In this document: piece by piece, positions 36,408 through 47,582 of the stretch
How positions within the stretch are numbered: position 1 is the first letter of the stretch
Layout: each line of letters starts with the position of its first letter
Origin: Bacillus litorisediminis
Lineage (GTDB): Bacteria > Bacillota > Bacilli > Bacillales > JC228
Length of the DNA: 53,476 nt
Direction: 5' to 3'
Assembly (NCBI RefSeq): GCF_022808645.1
Contig: NZ_JAKZKT010000032.1
Coordinates: 1-53,476 of the forward strand
Position numbers and translations under genes: made by a program
The notes under the pieces: model-generated
The model's database searches: none
What the model was told of the DNA's origin: nothing
What the model saw: the letters and a program-made list of their open reading frames with translations, nothing else

Positions 36408-36439
36408 TAAAAAAACAGTAAACCTAAATAGGTTTACTG
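36408..36439 (-). terminator. veg terminator
   Basis: Perfect 9-bp stem CAGTAAACC / GGTTTACTG (36416-36424 and 36431-36439) with a 6-nt loop and a run of seven U on the minus strand. The stem includes the veg stop codon (36434-36436). Confidence 0.9.
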
Positions 36440-36703
36440 CTGTCCTAATGCTAAGCTCCCATTTTGATCTTCATCAAAAGTAAGCTGTACGGTTTGTGTT
36501 AGAATATCTGCATAGCTGTAAGATACACGCTCAAAAGCATTTTCATCTTGGTCTAATTCGACCACAAAGACGGATGGATACGTTTCGGCTAAGATGCCTG
36601 AGCGCTCAATCGTTTTTCTGCGACCTCCATTGGCTTTAAGCAACAAACGTTTTCCTAATTGGGAATCTAAATTCTTTTTTATATCCGCTAAAGTTTTTGG
36701 CAT
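36434..36703 (-). CDS. veg: Veg protein, biofilm-related regulator
   Basis: An 89-aa protein of the Veg family: [20 protein letters not shown], then [20 protein letters not shown] and [20 protein letters not shown]. It is highly expressed in growing B. subtilis, where it affects biofilm matrix genes through SinR. GAGGTGG lies six nt before the ATG. Two strong tandem promoters precede it, and its stop codon is inside its own terminator stem. Confidence 0.95.
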   Translation of the reverse strand: MPKTLADIKKNLDSQLGKRLLLKANGGRRKTIERSGILAETYPSVFVVELDQDENAFERVSYSYADILTQTVQLTFDEDQNGSLALGQQ

Positions 36704-36725
36704 TTCCGTCCACCTCGCTCAATTT

Positions 36726-36795
36726 ATTATAACAAAGGGGAGGATATAAGTCAAATAAATTTTAAATTATAACAACACATAAAATCATTTGTCAA
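36726..36795 (-). promoter_or_regulatory. Tandem veg promoters
   Basis: Upstream promoter: TTGACA (36790-36795), 18 nt, TATAAT (36766-36771). Downstream promoter: TTGACT (36749-36754), 17 nt, TATAAT (36726-36731). Both -10 elements are perfect. The downstream start would fall about 15 nt before the veg ATG, leaving a very short leader. The AT-rich remainder (36796-36982) shows no gene. Confidence 0.8.
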
Positions 36796-36982
36796 CGTTT
36801 TTATCTCTACAAATCCTCCTTTATTTCTACATTTTTTAGGATAAACCATTTCCTTCCTAATTATGTATATAATAATGATAAATTTTTCGCCATTGCGTAA
36901 TAAATCGTCCTAGAAATTACTAGCAGGTTTTGAACACTGCCCGCTTCTTTAAGAAAACAGCAGATTCATTTAGCAAAGCTTA

Positions 36983-37017
36983 AAAGAAAAAGCCACGCTT
37001 ATTTTACAACGTGGCTT
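36983..37017 (-). terminator. yabG terminator
   Basis: Perfect 8-bp stem AAGCCACG / CGTGGCTT (36990-36997 and 37010-37017), 12-nt loop, then UUUUC UUUU on the minus strand. The arm overlaps the yabG stop codon. Confidence 0.8.
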
Positions 37018-37918
37018 ATTCCTGCCAAACTTCTTCATCCTCTGCATCCAATTTCGGATTGTAAGGTGCCCCTGTGCGCAATAGCCCTTTTGTTTCAATT
37101 CCGCCCAGACCCTTTTCACCAGTTAGCGTGTTCCTAAGAACATCCCAAACGTGAACTCGATCGTCAAACGGAGTAAAGCTTATTTTCGCAACAATATAAA
37201 CAGGGTCTAAAGCGTGAATATTCACCCTCGAAGGAGAACTTGCAAAATTCGCTCCAGCCTGTATAAGTGATTCAAAATGTGACTGACATGCACCTGCAAA
37301 AATCACTAATTGGTCTAAACTAGGAATTTTCCTCCTTGCGTTATGGACTGTTCTTACAAAATGCTTGGAATGTCTATATGCATTAAGGTCAGACTTTTTC
37401 CCTTTTGATTTTGAATAAGAATCATGTCCGGTAATCACTAAAATATCAGGTCTATATTGATCTAACAATTCATCAATTCGGTAGGGCATTTCCCTTTCTG
37501 CACAGTGGACCCCGTAAACAGGTACACCGATTTTTTGATAAACAGCTAAACATTTTTCCAAATAGGACGGATCTCCATCAATATGCAGCACTCTTCCAGG
37601 CATTTGAAAAAAGCTTGCTGTTGTGTCATAGCCGTTTGTAGCATAGTATTCCTGTCTTTCCTTTAATAGCTCAACATCCTGACGAAATAGCTGCAAGGAG
37701 TAATTTTCTAGCGATCTAAATTGACGTTCAAACCGTTTTTGCTCACTCTCCGTTATTAGCACCAAATCCTCTAACGGTGCATCAGCAATGAGTCGTAAAT
37801 CCTGACCCTTTAAAATAGCCCATTTTTTTCCGTTAATTTCTGTTATATCTAAAATTTGAAACAAAATATCACATTGGTATGATTTCCGACCTACAATGTC
37901 ATTTCTTTTTAATGTCAC
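37016..37918 (-). CDS. yabG: Sporulation protease YabG
   Basis: A peptidase of 300 aa (family U57) that processes spore coat proteins such as SpoIVA and SafA late in sporulation. The segment ILVITGHDSYSKSKG and the stretch DQLVIFAGACQSHFESLI, with its Cys-His pair, are strongly conserved, as is ANFASSPSRVNIHALDPV. The start is GTG 37918 with GGAG nine nt upstream. A very good sigma-K promoter lies 47 nt upstream, fitting mother-cell expression. Confidence 0.95.
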   Translation of the reverse strand: MTLKRNDIVGRKSYQCDILFQILDITEINGKKWAILKGQDLRLIADAPLEDLVLITESEQKRFERQFRSLENYSLQLFRQDVELLKERQEYYATNGYDTTASFFQMPGRVLHIDGDPSYLEKCLAVYQKIGVPVYGVHCAEREMPYRIDELLDQYRPDILVITGHDSYSKSKGKKSDLNAYRHSKHFVRTVHNARRKIPSLDQLVIFAGACQSHFESLIQAGANFASSPSRVNIHALDPVYIVAKISFTPFDDRVHVWDVLRNTLTGEKGLGGIETKGLLRTGAPYNPKLDAEDEEVWQE

Positions 37919-37964
37919 CTTATTTCACTCCAAGCCCTTTGGCGCTAAAAGCATTTCTCTTACT

Positions 37965-37993
37965 TAGGCTATGCAGCCAAAAAGAAAGAGGTG
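37965..37993 (-). promoter_or_regulatory. Sigma-K promoter for yabG
   Basis: Minus-strand CACC (37990-37993), exactly 16-nt spacer, CATAGCCTA (37965-37973), matching the sigma-K form mACm-N16-CATAnnnTA at every specified position. Confidence 0.75.
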
Positions 37994-38076
37994 AGCGCTT
38001 GGACTTGCTTAAATTCATAACTGCCCTGCTATCAGCCTTAATTCCTCATTTGCAGGAGGGCATTAGGTTTACAGGT

Positions 38077-39518
<1,442 letters not shown>

Positions 39519-39647
39519 TTTTTTACCCTCTATCCTGAAACATTTTTGTAACATAAACGTCTATATTCATAGATTAGTTTTTACACCTTTATCACAAAAT
39601 AGTAAAGAGATTTGAGCAAAACTACCTGTCAATATGTGACTGCAAAT

Positions 39648-39677
39648 AAAAAAAACAGAGGAAATAGGTTCCTCTGT
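39648..39677 (-). terminator. yabE terminator
   Basis: Perfect 9-bp stem ACAGAGGAA / TTCCTCTGT (39655-39663 and 39669-39677), 5-nt loop, and a run of eight U on the minus strand, ending at the yabE stop codon. Confidence 0.9.
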
Positions 39678-40873
39678 TATTCTAAAATCGTTATTTTTAC
39701 TTTTCTGACTCCCCAGCGATAGGCTTCTTCCTTCGTTGCGAAGAAAACATCAATTTTATTGCCTTTAATCGCAGAACCAGTATCGGCTGCAATGGCATGG
39801 CCGTACCCTTCTACATATACTTTTGAACCTAATGGAATGACACTCGGATCAACAGCAATTACTTTGATGTCCGGATTTGAGCGCAGGTTAATACCCGTTG
39901 CTGTAACGCCAGAACATCCATTACAGAACGCTGTGTAAGCCGTTGAATTGACGTAAAATTCTTTACCGCTCACAGGTGCGGAGCCACGGGAAATACTTGC
40001 TGTTTGAACCTGAGTTCCAACAGCAACAATTTTATTCTGGCTTTCTTGTAAAGTCTTCGTTTCTACTAGTTTACGAGACACTTCTTTGCCATTTTCTAAT
40101 ACTACCTGATAGACCTTGGATACTTGGCCCTCTCGTCCTTCTTGAATGACCTTCTCAGTTCCCTTTTTTAAGCTGTTGTCATTTTTGGTAACAACCGCAT
40201 AATCCACTGATTCTTCCACTACATCGGTGACTTTTTCTACTCGAACGACGTTAATTTTTGTTTTGTCGTCAATGGTTTGTTCTAGCTTAGGTTCAACTCG
40301 GTCTAATTCGTTGAGCTGAATCCCATGTTGTTTTAAAAAGTCAGCGACCGTAGTCGAAGTGGACCATAGCTCCTTAAGCTTTCCTCCATCTACTAATGTC
40401 ACTTTAAAAGCTTCCTCGACATTAATTTGCAGACCATTTTTGATGGATGAATTTAAACCAGGAGAAATCTGATCCTGTTCTTTCACTTCTATTCCTTGCT
40501 GTTCCAACAATTCTTTAACAGAATCTGCTGTTGTCCAAACCTTGTTTGGCTCTTTATCGTTATAAGTAATTGTAACCTGTTTTGCTGGTTCCCATGCAAT
40601 TTCTAGGTTGTTTTTAATTTTTGTCTCTGCTTTCGGGAACAAATAATCTTCTGTACCAACCTGTATCTCTAATTCTCTTAAAATATCTTCTACAGTGTCG
40701 GCATGAGTTTTAACTATTCTCTCTTCACCGTCTAGCGTCAGGGCAACCGTCTTCTTCGTGCCTTGGTAGACCATCAGCGTAAGCGCCAGCAAAAAGACTA
40801 GTGCGCCGAATGATAACAGTAAAAGTCTCCTTTTACTCATTTCGGAAAACAGGTTTTTCACGGGATTATTCAC
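39677..40873 (-). CDS. yabE: YabE, Rpf-type cell wall-active protein (DUF348, G5, 3D)
   Basis: A secreted or membrane-anchored wall protein. It has one N-terminal transmembrane/signal segment (LLLLSFGALVFLLALTLMVY) and three ubiquitin-like DUF348 repeats (TVEDILRE, SVKELLEQQGI, TVADFLKQHGI). A G5 domain and a C-terminal 3D (MltA-like) domain follow, with the three aspartates in VIAVDPSVIPLG, IAADTGSAI and KIDVFFAT. It is related to resuscitation-promoting factor-like autolysins. I start at GTG 40873 because GGAGG lies 11 nt upstream; the ATG at 40927 is an alternative. Confidence 0.92.
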   Translation of the reverse strand: MNNPVKNLFSEMSKRRLLLLSFGALVFLLALTLMVYQGTKKTVALTLDGEERIVKTHADTVEDILRELEIQVGTEDYLFPKAETKIKNNLEIAWEPAKQVTITYNDKEPNKVWTTADSVKELLEQQGIEVKEQDQISPGLNSSIKNGLQINVEEAFKVTLVDGGKLKELWSTSTTVADFLKQHGIQLNELDRVEPKLEQTIDDKTKINVVRVEKVTDVVEESVDYAVVTKNDNSLKKGTEKVIQEGREGQVSKVYQVVLENGKEVSRKLVETKTLQESQNKIVAVGTQVQTASISRGSAPVSGKEFYVNSTAYTAFCNGCSGVTATGINLRSNPDIKVIAVDPSVIPLGSKVYVEGYGHAIAADTGSAIKGNKIDVFFATKEEAYRWGVRKVKITILE

Positions 40874-41098
40874 GTTGAAAAACGCCTCCTTCTCACGGAA
40901 GTGATTATATAGAGAGTTACTCTGCATGTCAACCCCTAAAACTTTATCGAAGGTAGTCATAATTATGCATGACCCTCACAAAAAAGGGAAGAAAGACTTA
41001 TCGACATGTTTATCCTATGAATAAAAGAAGACGTGTAGAACTTTAGAGAATCCGAAAAAAATGGGACAGGTCTATGCAATTTTCGACAAGAATTGGTG

Positions 41099-41866
41099 TC
41101 ACGATATGCCGAAAAGTTTTTTTGCATTAGCCGTTGTCTGTGCAGTTACCTCTTCGTAGGTTATCCCTTTAATCGTGGCGATTTCTTCTGCCACTAATGA
41201 GACGTAAGACGGTTCGTTTCTTTTCCCTCTATATGGATGTGGAGCTAAATAGGGACAATCTGTTTCAATCAAAAGCTTATCAAGCGGAATGGCTTCTGCC
41301 ACTTCCTTTGGCTTTTTCGCATTTTTAAACGTAACCGGACCTCCAAGCGATATATAAAAATTTAAATCCAGACACTGTTTGGCGATTTCGACGCTTCCGC
41401 TAAAGCAATGCATAATGCCGCCGACTTCATTGGCCCCTTCTTCCCTTAAAATATTCACAACATCTTCTGTTGCATCACGATTATGAATAATGATGGGAAG
41501 GTTAACTTTTTTTGCAAGGCGGATTTGCTTTCTGAACACATCATGTTGCACTTCTTTGGGCGATTTATCCCAATGATAGTCTAGCCCCATCTCTCCTAAA
41601 GCTACTACCTTTGGATGTGCCGAGAGTGTTTCTAAAAGCTCAAGATCCTCTTCTGTCATATCAATAGCATCTACAGGGTGCCAGCCCACACTTGCATAGA
41701 TAAAATCATAGGTTTCCGCTAAATTTATTGCCCTCTCTATCGTTTTACGATCAAATCCTACTACCACCATATTTTTTACATCTTTTTGGAGAGCTCTTTC
41801 AATTACTTCGTTCAAATCCTCTTCAAACTGTTTGTCATTTAAATGCACATGTGTATCAAAAAGCAT
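41099..41866 (-). CDS. tatD: TatD-family metal-dependent DNase (YabD)
   Basis: A 255-aa TIM-barrel hydrolase with metal ligands in LFDTHVHLND (N terminus), the GEMGLDYHW glutamate (about 93), PIIIHNRDA, GIMHCFSGS and the final LLIETDCPYLAPHP aspartate. The family has 3'-exonuclease activity on DNA and RNA. It lies downstream of metS across the parS-containing terminator, and 225 nt upstream of yabE. That gap (40874-41098) shows no other gene. Confidence 0.94.
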   Translation of the reverse strand: MLFDTHVHLNDKQFEEDLNEVIERALQKDVKNMVVVGFDRKTIERAINLAETYDFIYASVGWHPVDAIDMTEEDLELLETLSAHPKVVALGEMGLDYHWDKSPKEVQHDVFRKQIRLAKKVNLPIIIHNRDATEDVVNILREEGANEVGGIMHCFSGSVEIAKQCLDLNFYISLGGPVTFKNAKKPKEVAEAIPLDKLLIETDCPYLAPHPYRGKRNEPSYVSLVAEEIATIKGITYEEVTAQTTANAKKLFGIS

Positions 41867-42049
41867 GTTTTACACTCCTTATCCTGTCGCACATTCTTAA
41901 ACAAATAATTTTACCCTTTAAAAATTATAGAAAGAAAACAAACGCATTTTTCTTATATAGTTTCTTCCGGCCATATTACAAATAATATTTTTTGGTTACA
42001 AATAAAAACTTCTATAATATAGGTTAATTCATTAATATTTTTTATAAAT

Positions 42050-42109
42050 GAAACAAAAAACATAGGATTGTAACACGTTTTTGTTTCACGTGAAACATTC
42101 CTATGTTTT
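42050..42109 (-). terminator. metS terminator with parS in its loop
   Basis: An 11-bp outer stem, AAAACATAGGA (42057-42067) with TCCTATGTTTT (42099-42109), encloses a 31-nt loop that contains the parS palindrome. The minus-strand transcript ends in UUUUUUGUUU. It starts about 16 nt beyond the metS stop. Confidence 0.7.
42082..42097. promoter_or_regulatory. parS: parS centromere site (Spo0J/ParB binding)
   Basis: TGTTTCACGTGAAACA is a perfect 16-bp palindrome identical to the Spo0J/ParB parS consensus TGTTnCACGTGAAACA. Such sites cluster near the origin in Bacillus, load ParB and condensin, and orient chromosome segregation. The location downstream of metS fits an origin-proximal parS. Confidence 0.92.
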
Positions 42110-42125
42110 ACCGATATAACAATTG

Positions 42126-44105
<1,980 letters not shown>

Positions 44106-44229
44106 TTATTCTAAAACGATTATAAATAGTTAAATAAAAAATTAAAAGATAACAAAGGATAAACCAGACGGAGACTTTCTTTAATTTAATCTAAAATTAA
44201 AAGACAATATTTAAAAATGCCTACTGTCT

Positions 44230-44257
44230 ATTTTAACGTATACCTATCTAATTGTAA
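44230..44257 (-). promoter_or_regulatory. Possible metS promoter
   Basis: Minus-strand TTACAA (44252-44257), 16-nt spacer, TAAAAT (44230-44235), leaving a leader of about 135 nt. The AT-rich 600-nt region between metS and abrB has many partial matches, so this is tentative. I see no gene in that region. Confidence 0.35.
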
Positions 44258-44453
44258 CCTTTTAACAGCCTTATCTATTCCTATTTTACAACAGTTTTGC
44301 CATATTTCCTTTTACTATGTTTAAACCTGTACCTTAAAGGGGTATCTATTATTACAATTTTCTAGAGGGGTTTTTGTCACATGATAAAGCATTGACACTT
44401 TTTCATTCTTATTGCATTCTATTAATCCTATAAAAATAGCCAGAGCAGAAATT

Positions 44454-44482
44454 TGTCGAAATTTTTAATGATTTTTGTCGAA
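44454..44482 (+). promoter_or_regulatory. Upstream pair of Spo0A boxes
   Basis: Two perfect 0A heptamers TGTCGAA at 44454-44460 and 44476-44482, 22 bp apart (two helical turns, same face). They lie about 130 bp upstream of the abrB promoter and could also affect the divergent metS. Confidence 0.55.
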
Positions 44483-44586
44483 AATTCTTTCGCATGTTTC
44501 TAATACAAAAAACTGTACAAAACCTTGAAATAATAAGGTTTTTAAAATTTTCACAAAAAAGTGGCCATACCAATAAAATAAAATTA

Positions 44587-44615
44587 TTGACGGATTTGGG
44601 AAAGGCTGGTATCAT
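44587..44615 (+). promoter_or_regulatory. abrB promoter (sigma-A)
   Basis: TTGACG (44587-44592), 17-nt spacer, TATCAT (44610-44615). Transcription would start near 44622, leaving a leader of about 80 nt, and the main 0A boxes lie just downstream of the start. Confidence 0.7.
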
Positions 44616-44630
44616 AAATTCATAGAAATT

Positions 44631-44647
44631 TGTCGAATAATGGCGAA
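44631..44647 (+). promoter_or_regulatory. abrB operator: tandem Spo0A boxes
   Basis: TGTCGAA (44631-44637) and TGGCGAA (44641-44647) lie 10 bp apart, just downstream of the abrB start point. Arrangement and sequence (TTTGTCGAATAATGGCGAA) are nearly the same as the known Spo0A repression site of B. subtilis abrB. Confidence 0.85.
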
Positions 44648-44703
44648 AGTTAATAAGCGAAAATAATAGAATCCTATTTTAAAAATGTGAGAGGAGAAAC
44701 CCA

Positions 44704-44991
44704 ATGAAATCCACTGGTATTGTAAGAAAAGTTGATGAGCTTGGCCGTGTTGTAATTCCAATTGAGCTTCGCAGAACTCTTGGTATTGCTGAAAAAGATG
44801 CTTTAGAAATTTATGTTGATGACGAAAAAATTATCCTCAAGAAATACAAACCAAACATGACTTGCCACATCACTGGTGAAGTTTCCGATCAAAACATTGC
44901 ACTTGCAGGCGGTAAACTTGTGCTTAGCCGTGAAGGCGCTGAAATGTTAATTAATGAAATTCAAAACCATTTTCACGCAAAAGCTAACTAA
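44704..44991 (+). CDS. abrB: Transition-state regulator AbrB
   Basis: Global repressor of post-exponential genes. The 95-aa product has the swapped-hairpin DNA-binding domain (MKSTGIVRKVDELGRVVIPI, about 1-50), almost identical to B. subtilis AbrB, and a C-terminal multimerisation domain (GGKLVLSREGAEMLINEI). GAGAGGAG lies seven nt before the ATG. It is the only protein gene on the plus strand. Likely targets within this window include spoVG. Confidence 0.97.
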   Translation: MKSTGIVRKVDELGRVVIPIELRRTLGIAEKDALEIYVDDEKIILKKYKPNMTCHITGEVSDQNIALAGGKLVLSREGAEMLINEIQNHFHAKAN

Positions 44992-45001
44992 ACAAAGCCA
45001 T

Positions 45002-45040
45002 AAAAAAACAAAGGTATCTTATGATTCCTTTGTTTTTTTT
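45002..45040 (+). terminator. abrB terminator
   Basis: A stem of AAAAACAAAGG with CCTTTGTTTTT (45004-45014 and 45027-45037) and a 12-nt loop, ending in a long T run. A/T runs on both sides would let it work for leftward transcripts too. Confidence 0.85.
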
Positions 45041-45100
45041 ACTTTAAAAAAGCATAAAATTTCTGCAATAAGATGGATTCGATGTAGTAAAAATTTTAAG

Positions 45101-45229
45101 GAATAAAGAACGACTGCCAGGATGGCCAAGTCAAGCTTTACATCAGGACGTGGCGTTTCAAGCGTGATAAGCGCAACTAGGCAATCGCCTGCACCAAAAG
45201 GCTTTGCGCTAGCAAAGTTTTCTTTATTC
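45101..45229. repeat. 129-bp element with 10-bp perfect terminal inverted repeats
   Basis: The ends GAATAAAGAA (45101-45110) and TTCTTTATTC (45220-45229) are perfect inverted repeats. The interior is more GC-rich than its flanks and full of small hairpins: GCCA-GGA-TGGC (45116-45126), AGGC-AATC-GCCT (45179-45190) and CTTTGC-GCTA-GCAAAG (45202-45217). The rsmI stop codon lies within the right terminal repeat. It could be a MITE-like or dispersed intergenic repeat, or a structured RNA. No ORF is convincing and no target duplication is evident. Confidence 0.55.
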
Positions 45230-46096
45230 GATATGAAATGCCTGATATACATCCCGCTTAGCCATCGAACGGTCGGTGGCAGTTTGTTTAATAGCTTCTT
45301 TAGAGGTTAACCCTTTTTCTTCTATATAATAGGTAACATGCTCTTCAATTGAAAGTGGAGCCCACCAAAGTTCACTCTCCTCATCTTTCGGTTCTCCGCC
45401 TTCAATAATAAGGCAAATTTCCCCTTTTAATGGCTCTTCCTTCACAACGTTCACCAGTTCATCAATCGTACCGCGTATGTATTCTTCATGCAGCTTGGTT
45501 AATTCTCTGCAAATTGCTGCCTGACGATTCCCTAAAACCAGCAATATGTCATCTAATGTCTCCTTTATTCGGTGCGGAGCTTCATAAAATATAAGTGTTT
45601 CTGGTCGATATTGCAGCTCATCCAACTCAGCTCTCCGTTCCTTTTTACTTCTATTTAAAAAACCATGGAAATAAAAAGGCTGAGGTTTAATCCCTGAAGC
45701 AATAAGAGCCGTAATGGCAGCATTAGCTCCAGGCAAAGCAATAACAGGAATACAATCTTTGTGACATAGTTCAACCAGTTCCCAGCCCGGATCTGAAATA
45801 GCCGGTAAACCAGCATCGGAAACAAGCGCTATCTTTCTTCCTTCTTTTAAAGCAGCAAGCAGCTTTTCACCGCTTGTCGCCTTATTATGTTCATGATAGC
45901 TGGTAAGAGGAGTATGTATATCAAAATGATTGCAAAGTTTTCTTGTATTACGGGTATCCTCCGCTGCAATCAGGTCTGCTTCCTTTAATGTTTCAACGGC
46001 ACGATAGGTCATATCTTTCAGATTTCCAATTGGAGTTGGAACAAGAAAAAGAATACCTTGATTATCCTCTTGATTATAGCTTTTCTGTTTCCACAT
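45224..46096 (-). CDS. rsmI: 16S rRNA C1402 2'-O-ribose methyltransferase RsmI
   Basis: SAM-dependent methylation of C1402 in the ribosomal decoding centre. The product (290 aa) has the tetrapyrrole-methylase-like fold: [51 protein letters not shown] (about 92) and [17 protein letters not shown] start at the second of two adjacent ATG codons (46096), which aligns with B. subtilis YabC and lies nine nt after GGGGG. It overlaps yazA by 23 nt. Its stop falls in the terminal repeat of the 129-bp element. Confidence 0.95.
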   Translation of the reverse strand: MWKQKSYNQEDNQGILFLVPTPIGNLKDMTYRAVETLKEADLIAAEDTRNTRKLCNHFDIHTPLTSYHEHNKATSGEKLLAALKEGRKIALVSDAGLPAISDPGWELVELCHKDCIPVIALPGANAAITALIASGIKPQPFYFHGFLNRSKKERRAELDELQYRPETLIFYEAPHRIKETLDDILLVLGNRQAAICRELTKLHEEYIRGTIDELVNVVKEEPLKGEICLIIEGGEPKDEESELWWAPLSIEEHVTYYIEEKGLTSKEAIKQTATDRSMAKRDVYQAFHIE

Positions 46097-46361
46097 CATC
46101 CTGTTCCCCCTTACCTTTTAAAAATCGTTCTTTTTCTTTCCGGGAAAGCCTTTTAAATGCATATTCTTCTTGTAATGCCTCCTGTTTCGTTTCAAAGCCT
46201 TTTTTATAAATACATGTTACAGGTAAACGGGAACGTGTATATTTGGCCCCTTTTCCGGCGTTATGGACCGACACCCGCTTTTTCACATCAGTCGAATACC
46301 CGGTATAGTAGCTGCCATCCGCACATTCTAAAACATATATAAAATGACTATAGGGTTCCAT
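46074..46361 (-). CDS. yazA: GIY-YIG nuclease-superfamily protein YazA
   Basis: A 95-aa single-domain protein with the family form [38 protein letters not shown] and [17 protein letters not shown]. It belongs to the UPF0213 group, related to SLX1-type endonucleases, and its cellular role is unknown. It overlaps yabB upstream by 14 nt and rsmI downstream, making one tightly packed operon. Confidence 0.93.
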   Translation of the reverse strand: MEPYSHFIYVLECADGSYYTGYSTDVKKRVSVHNAGKGAKYTRSRLPVTCIYKKGFETKQEALQEEYAFKRLSRKEKERFLKGKGEQDDVETEKL

Positions 46362-47091
46362 ACAAAAGCTCCTTCACTTCTTCTGTATACTCATTCGCAT
46401 TCGTATAAATATAAAGTGGAGGAAGGATTTTCAAATCCGGATTCGCATCCTTGGTTCCCTCTACCAGAATCATATTGGCCTCTTTTCCTTCCTTTGGATA
46501 CACAAATCGCAGTCGCTTCGGCTCAAGCCTATATTGCCTCATTAGTGTTACTATATCCATTAACCTCCCCGGACGATGTACAAAGGCTACTTTTCCCCCC
46601 GGTCTTACTAATTTAGAGGACACAGAGACTACATCTTCTAAAGTACAGGCGATCTCATGACGAGCCAGTGCAAAATATTGATTTTGATTTTGTACTTCTT
46701 TTGACAGTGTCTGAAAATATGGAGGGTTACATGTAATTACGTCATATATAGCATGACCCAATTCGGCAGGCATTTCTTTTAAATCCCCATGAATCATTTG
46801 AATTTGGTGGTCTAGGCAGTTTAGCTCAATACTTCTAACTGCCATGTTATATAACCGTTCCTGAATCTCCACACCCGTTATCTTAGCTTTCGTACGGCCT
46901 GATAAAAGTAAAGGAATGACGCCATTTCCGCTGCATAAATCTAATATTTGTCCTTTTTGAATCGGAACATACACAAAACGAGCTAAAAGAACAGCATCTA
47001 ACGAAAACGAAAACACAGTGGGGCTTTGAATAATGCGTAAATTCTCTGCTAATAAGTAATCTAACCTTTCATCGTCCTTTAACCAATCCAT
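46348..47091 (-). CDS. yabB: YabB, TrmN6-like tRNA(Val) A37 N6-methyltransferase
   Basis: A Rossmann-fold methyltransferase (247 aa) with SAM motif [15 protein letters not shown] (about 48) and the adenine-N6 catalytic motif CNPPYF (about 120). E. coli YfiC (TrmN6) of the same family methylates A37 of tRNA-Val; that substrate is inferred here. It is first in the yabB-yazA-rsmI operon, after the yabA terminator, giving an RNA-modification unit. Confidence 0.92.
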   Translation of the reverse strand: MDWLKDDERLDYLLAENLRIIQSPTVFSFSLDAVLLARFVYVPIQKGQILDLCSGNGVIPLLLSGRTKAKITGVEIQERLYNMAVRSIELNCLDHQIQMIHGDLKEMPAELGHAIYDVITCNPPYFQTLSKEVQNQNQYFALARHEIACTLEDVVSVSSKLVRPGGKVAFVHRPGRLMDIVTLMRQYRLEPKRLRFVYPKEGKEANMILVEGTKDANPDLKILPPLYIYTNANEYTEEVKELLYGTL

Positions 47092-47158
47092 AAAATACCC
47101 CTTTTATTAATAAGTGTTGTCTAAAACAGGCTTGACCATTTCTTTTTCTGAACCCCGT

Positions 47159-47188
47159 TAAAAAGAGCCTTCCACAAAGGAAGACTCT
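47159..47188 (-). terminator. yabA terminator
   Basis: Minus-strand 9-bp stem GAGTCTTCC / GGAAGGCTC (47179-47187 and 47165-47173, one G-U) with a 5-nt loop, then UUUUU. It closes the tmk-to-yabA group. Confidence 0.85.
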
Positions 47189-47195
47189 CATTCAT

Positions 47196-47555
47196 TTATT
47201 TTTTATTGAGAAAAGATAAACAAAACAAACAGTCTCCCTCACGGCGAGGACTTCCAAAATGAAGATTACAGATATGGAATCCTTCTTGATAAAGACGGGC
47301 TAAATTATCATATCCTTCTCCAATATCAATTACCCGCTCCGATGGATTCTCGCCATCACCTTCCGTTTGATGCTGCGCATCTTTAGAGGTGGTTTGCTCT
47401 AATCGCTTACGAAGATGGTCATTTTCAATCTTTAACGTATTGTTTTCCTCTAATATTTCCGCTAAATGCTGCTTCATTTCCCCAAGTTGCTGATACAAAT
47501 GACCAATTTGTTGCTCCATACTACTTAGTGCATTGAAAATTTCTTTTTTTTCCAA
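47196..47555 (-). CDS. yabA: Replication initiation control protein YabA
   Basis: Negative regulator of DnaA that bridges DnaA and the DnaN clamp. The product (119 aa) has an N-terminal coiled-coil tetramerisation helix (about 5-60, [20 protein letters not shown] ...) and a C-terminal zinc-binding domain with HICNLHF and DCLFCLSFL. It follows ricT by 27 nt in the conserved holB-ricT-yabA order. Confidence 0.95.
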   Translation of the reverse strand: MEKKEIFNALSSMEQQIGHLYQQLGEMKQHLAEILEENNTLKIENDHLRKRLEQTTSKDAQHQTEGDGENPSERVIDIGEGYDNLARLYQEGFHICNLHFGSPRREGDCLFCLSFLNKK

Positions 47556-47582
47556 AGCTTATCCACCTCAAGACTTTGCGGA

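Noticed and set aside
45019-45252. A 77-codon minus-strand ORF between abrB and rsmI
   Set aside because: It runs through the abrB terminator and the 129-bp inverted-repeat element, overlaps the 3' end of rsmI in another frame and has no family resemblance that I recognise. The repeat element explains the open frame better.
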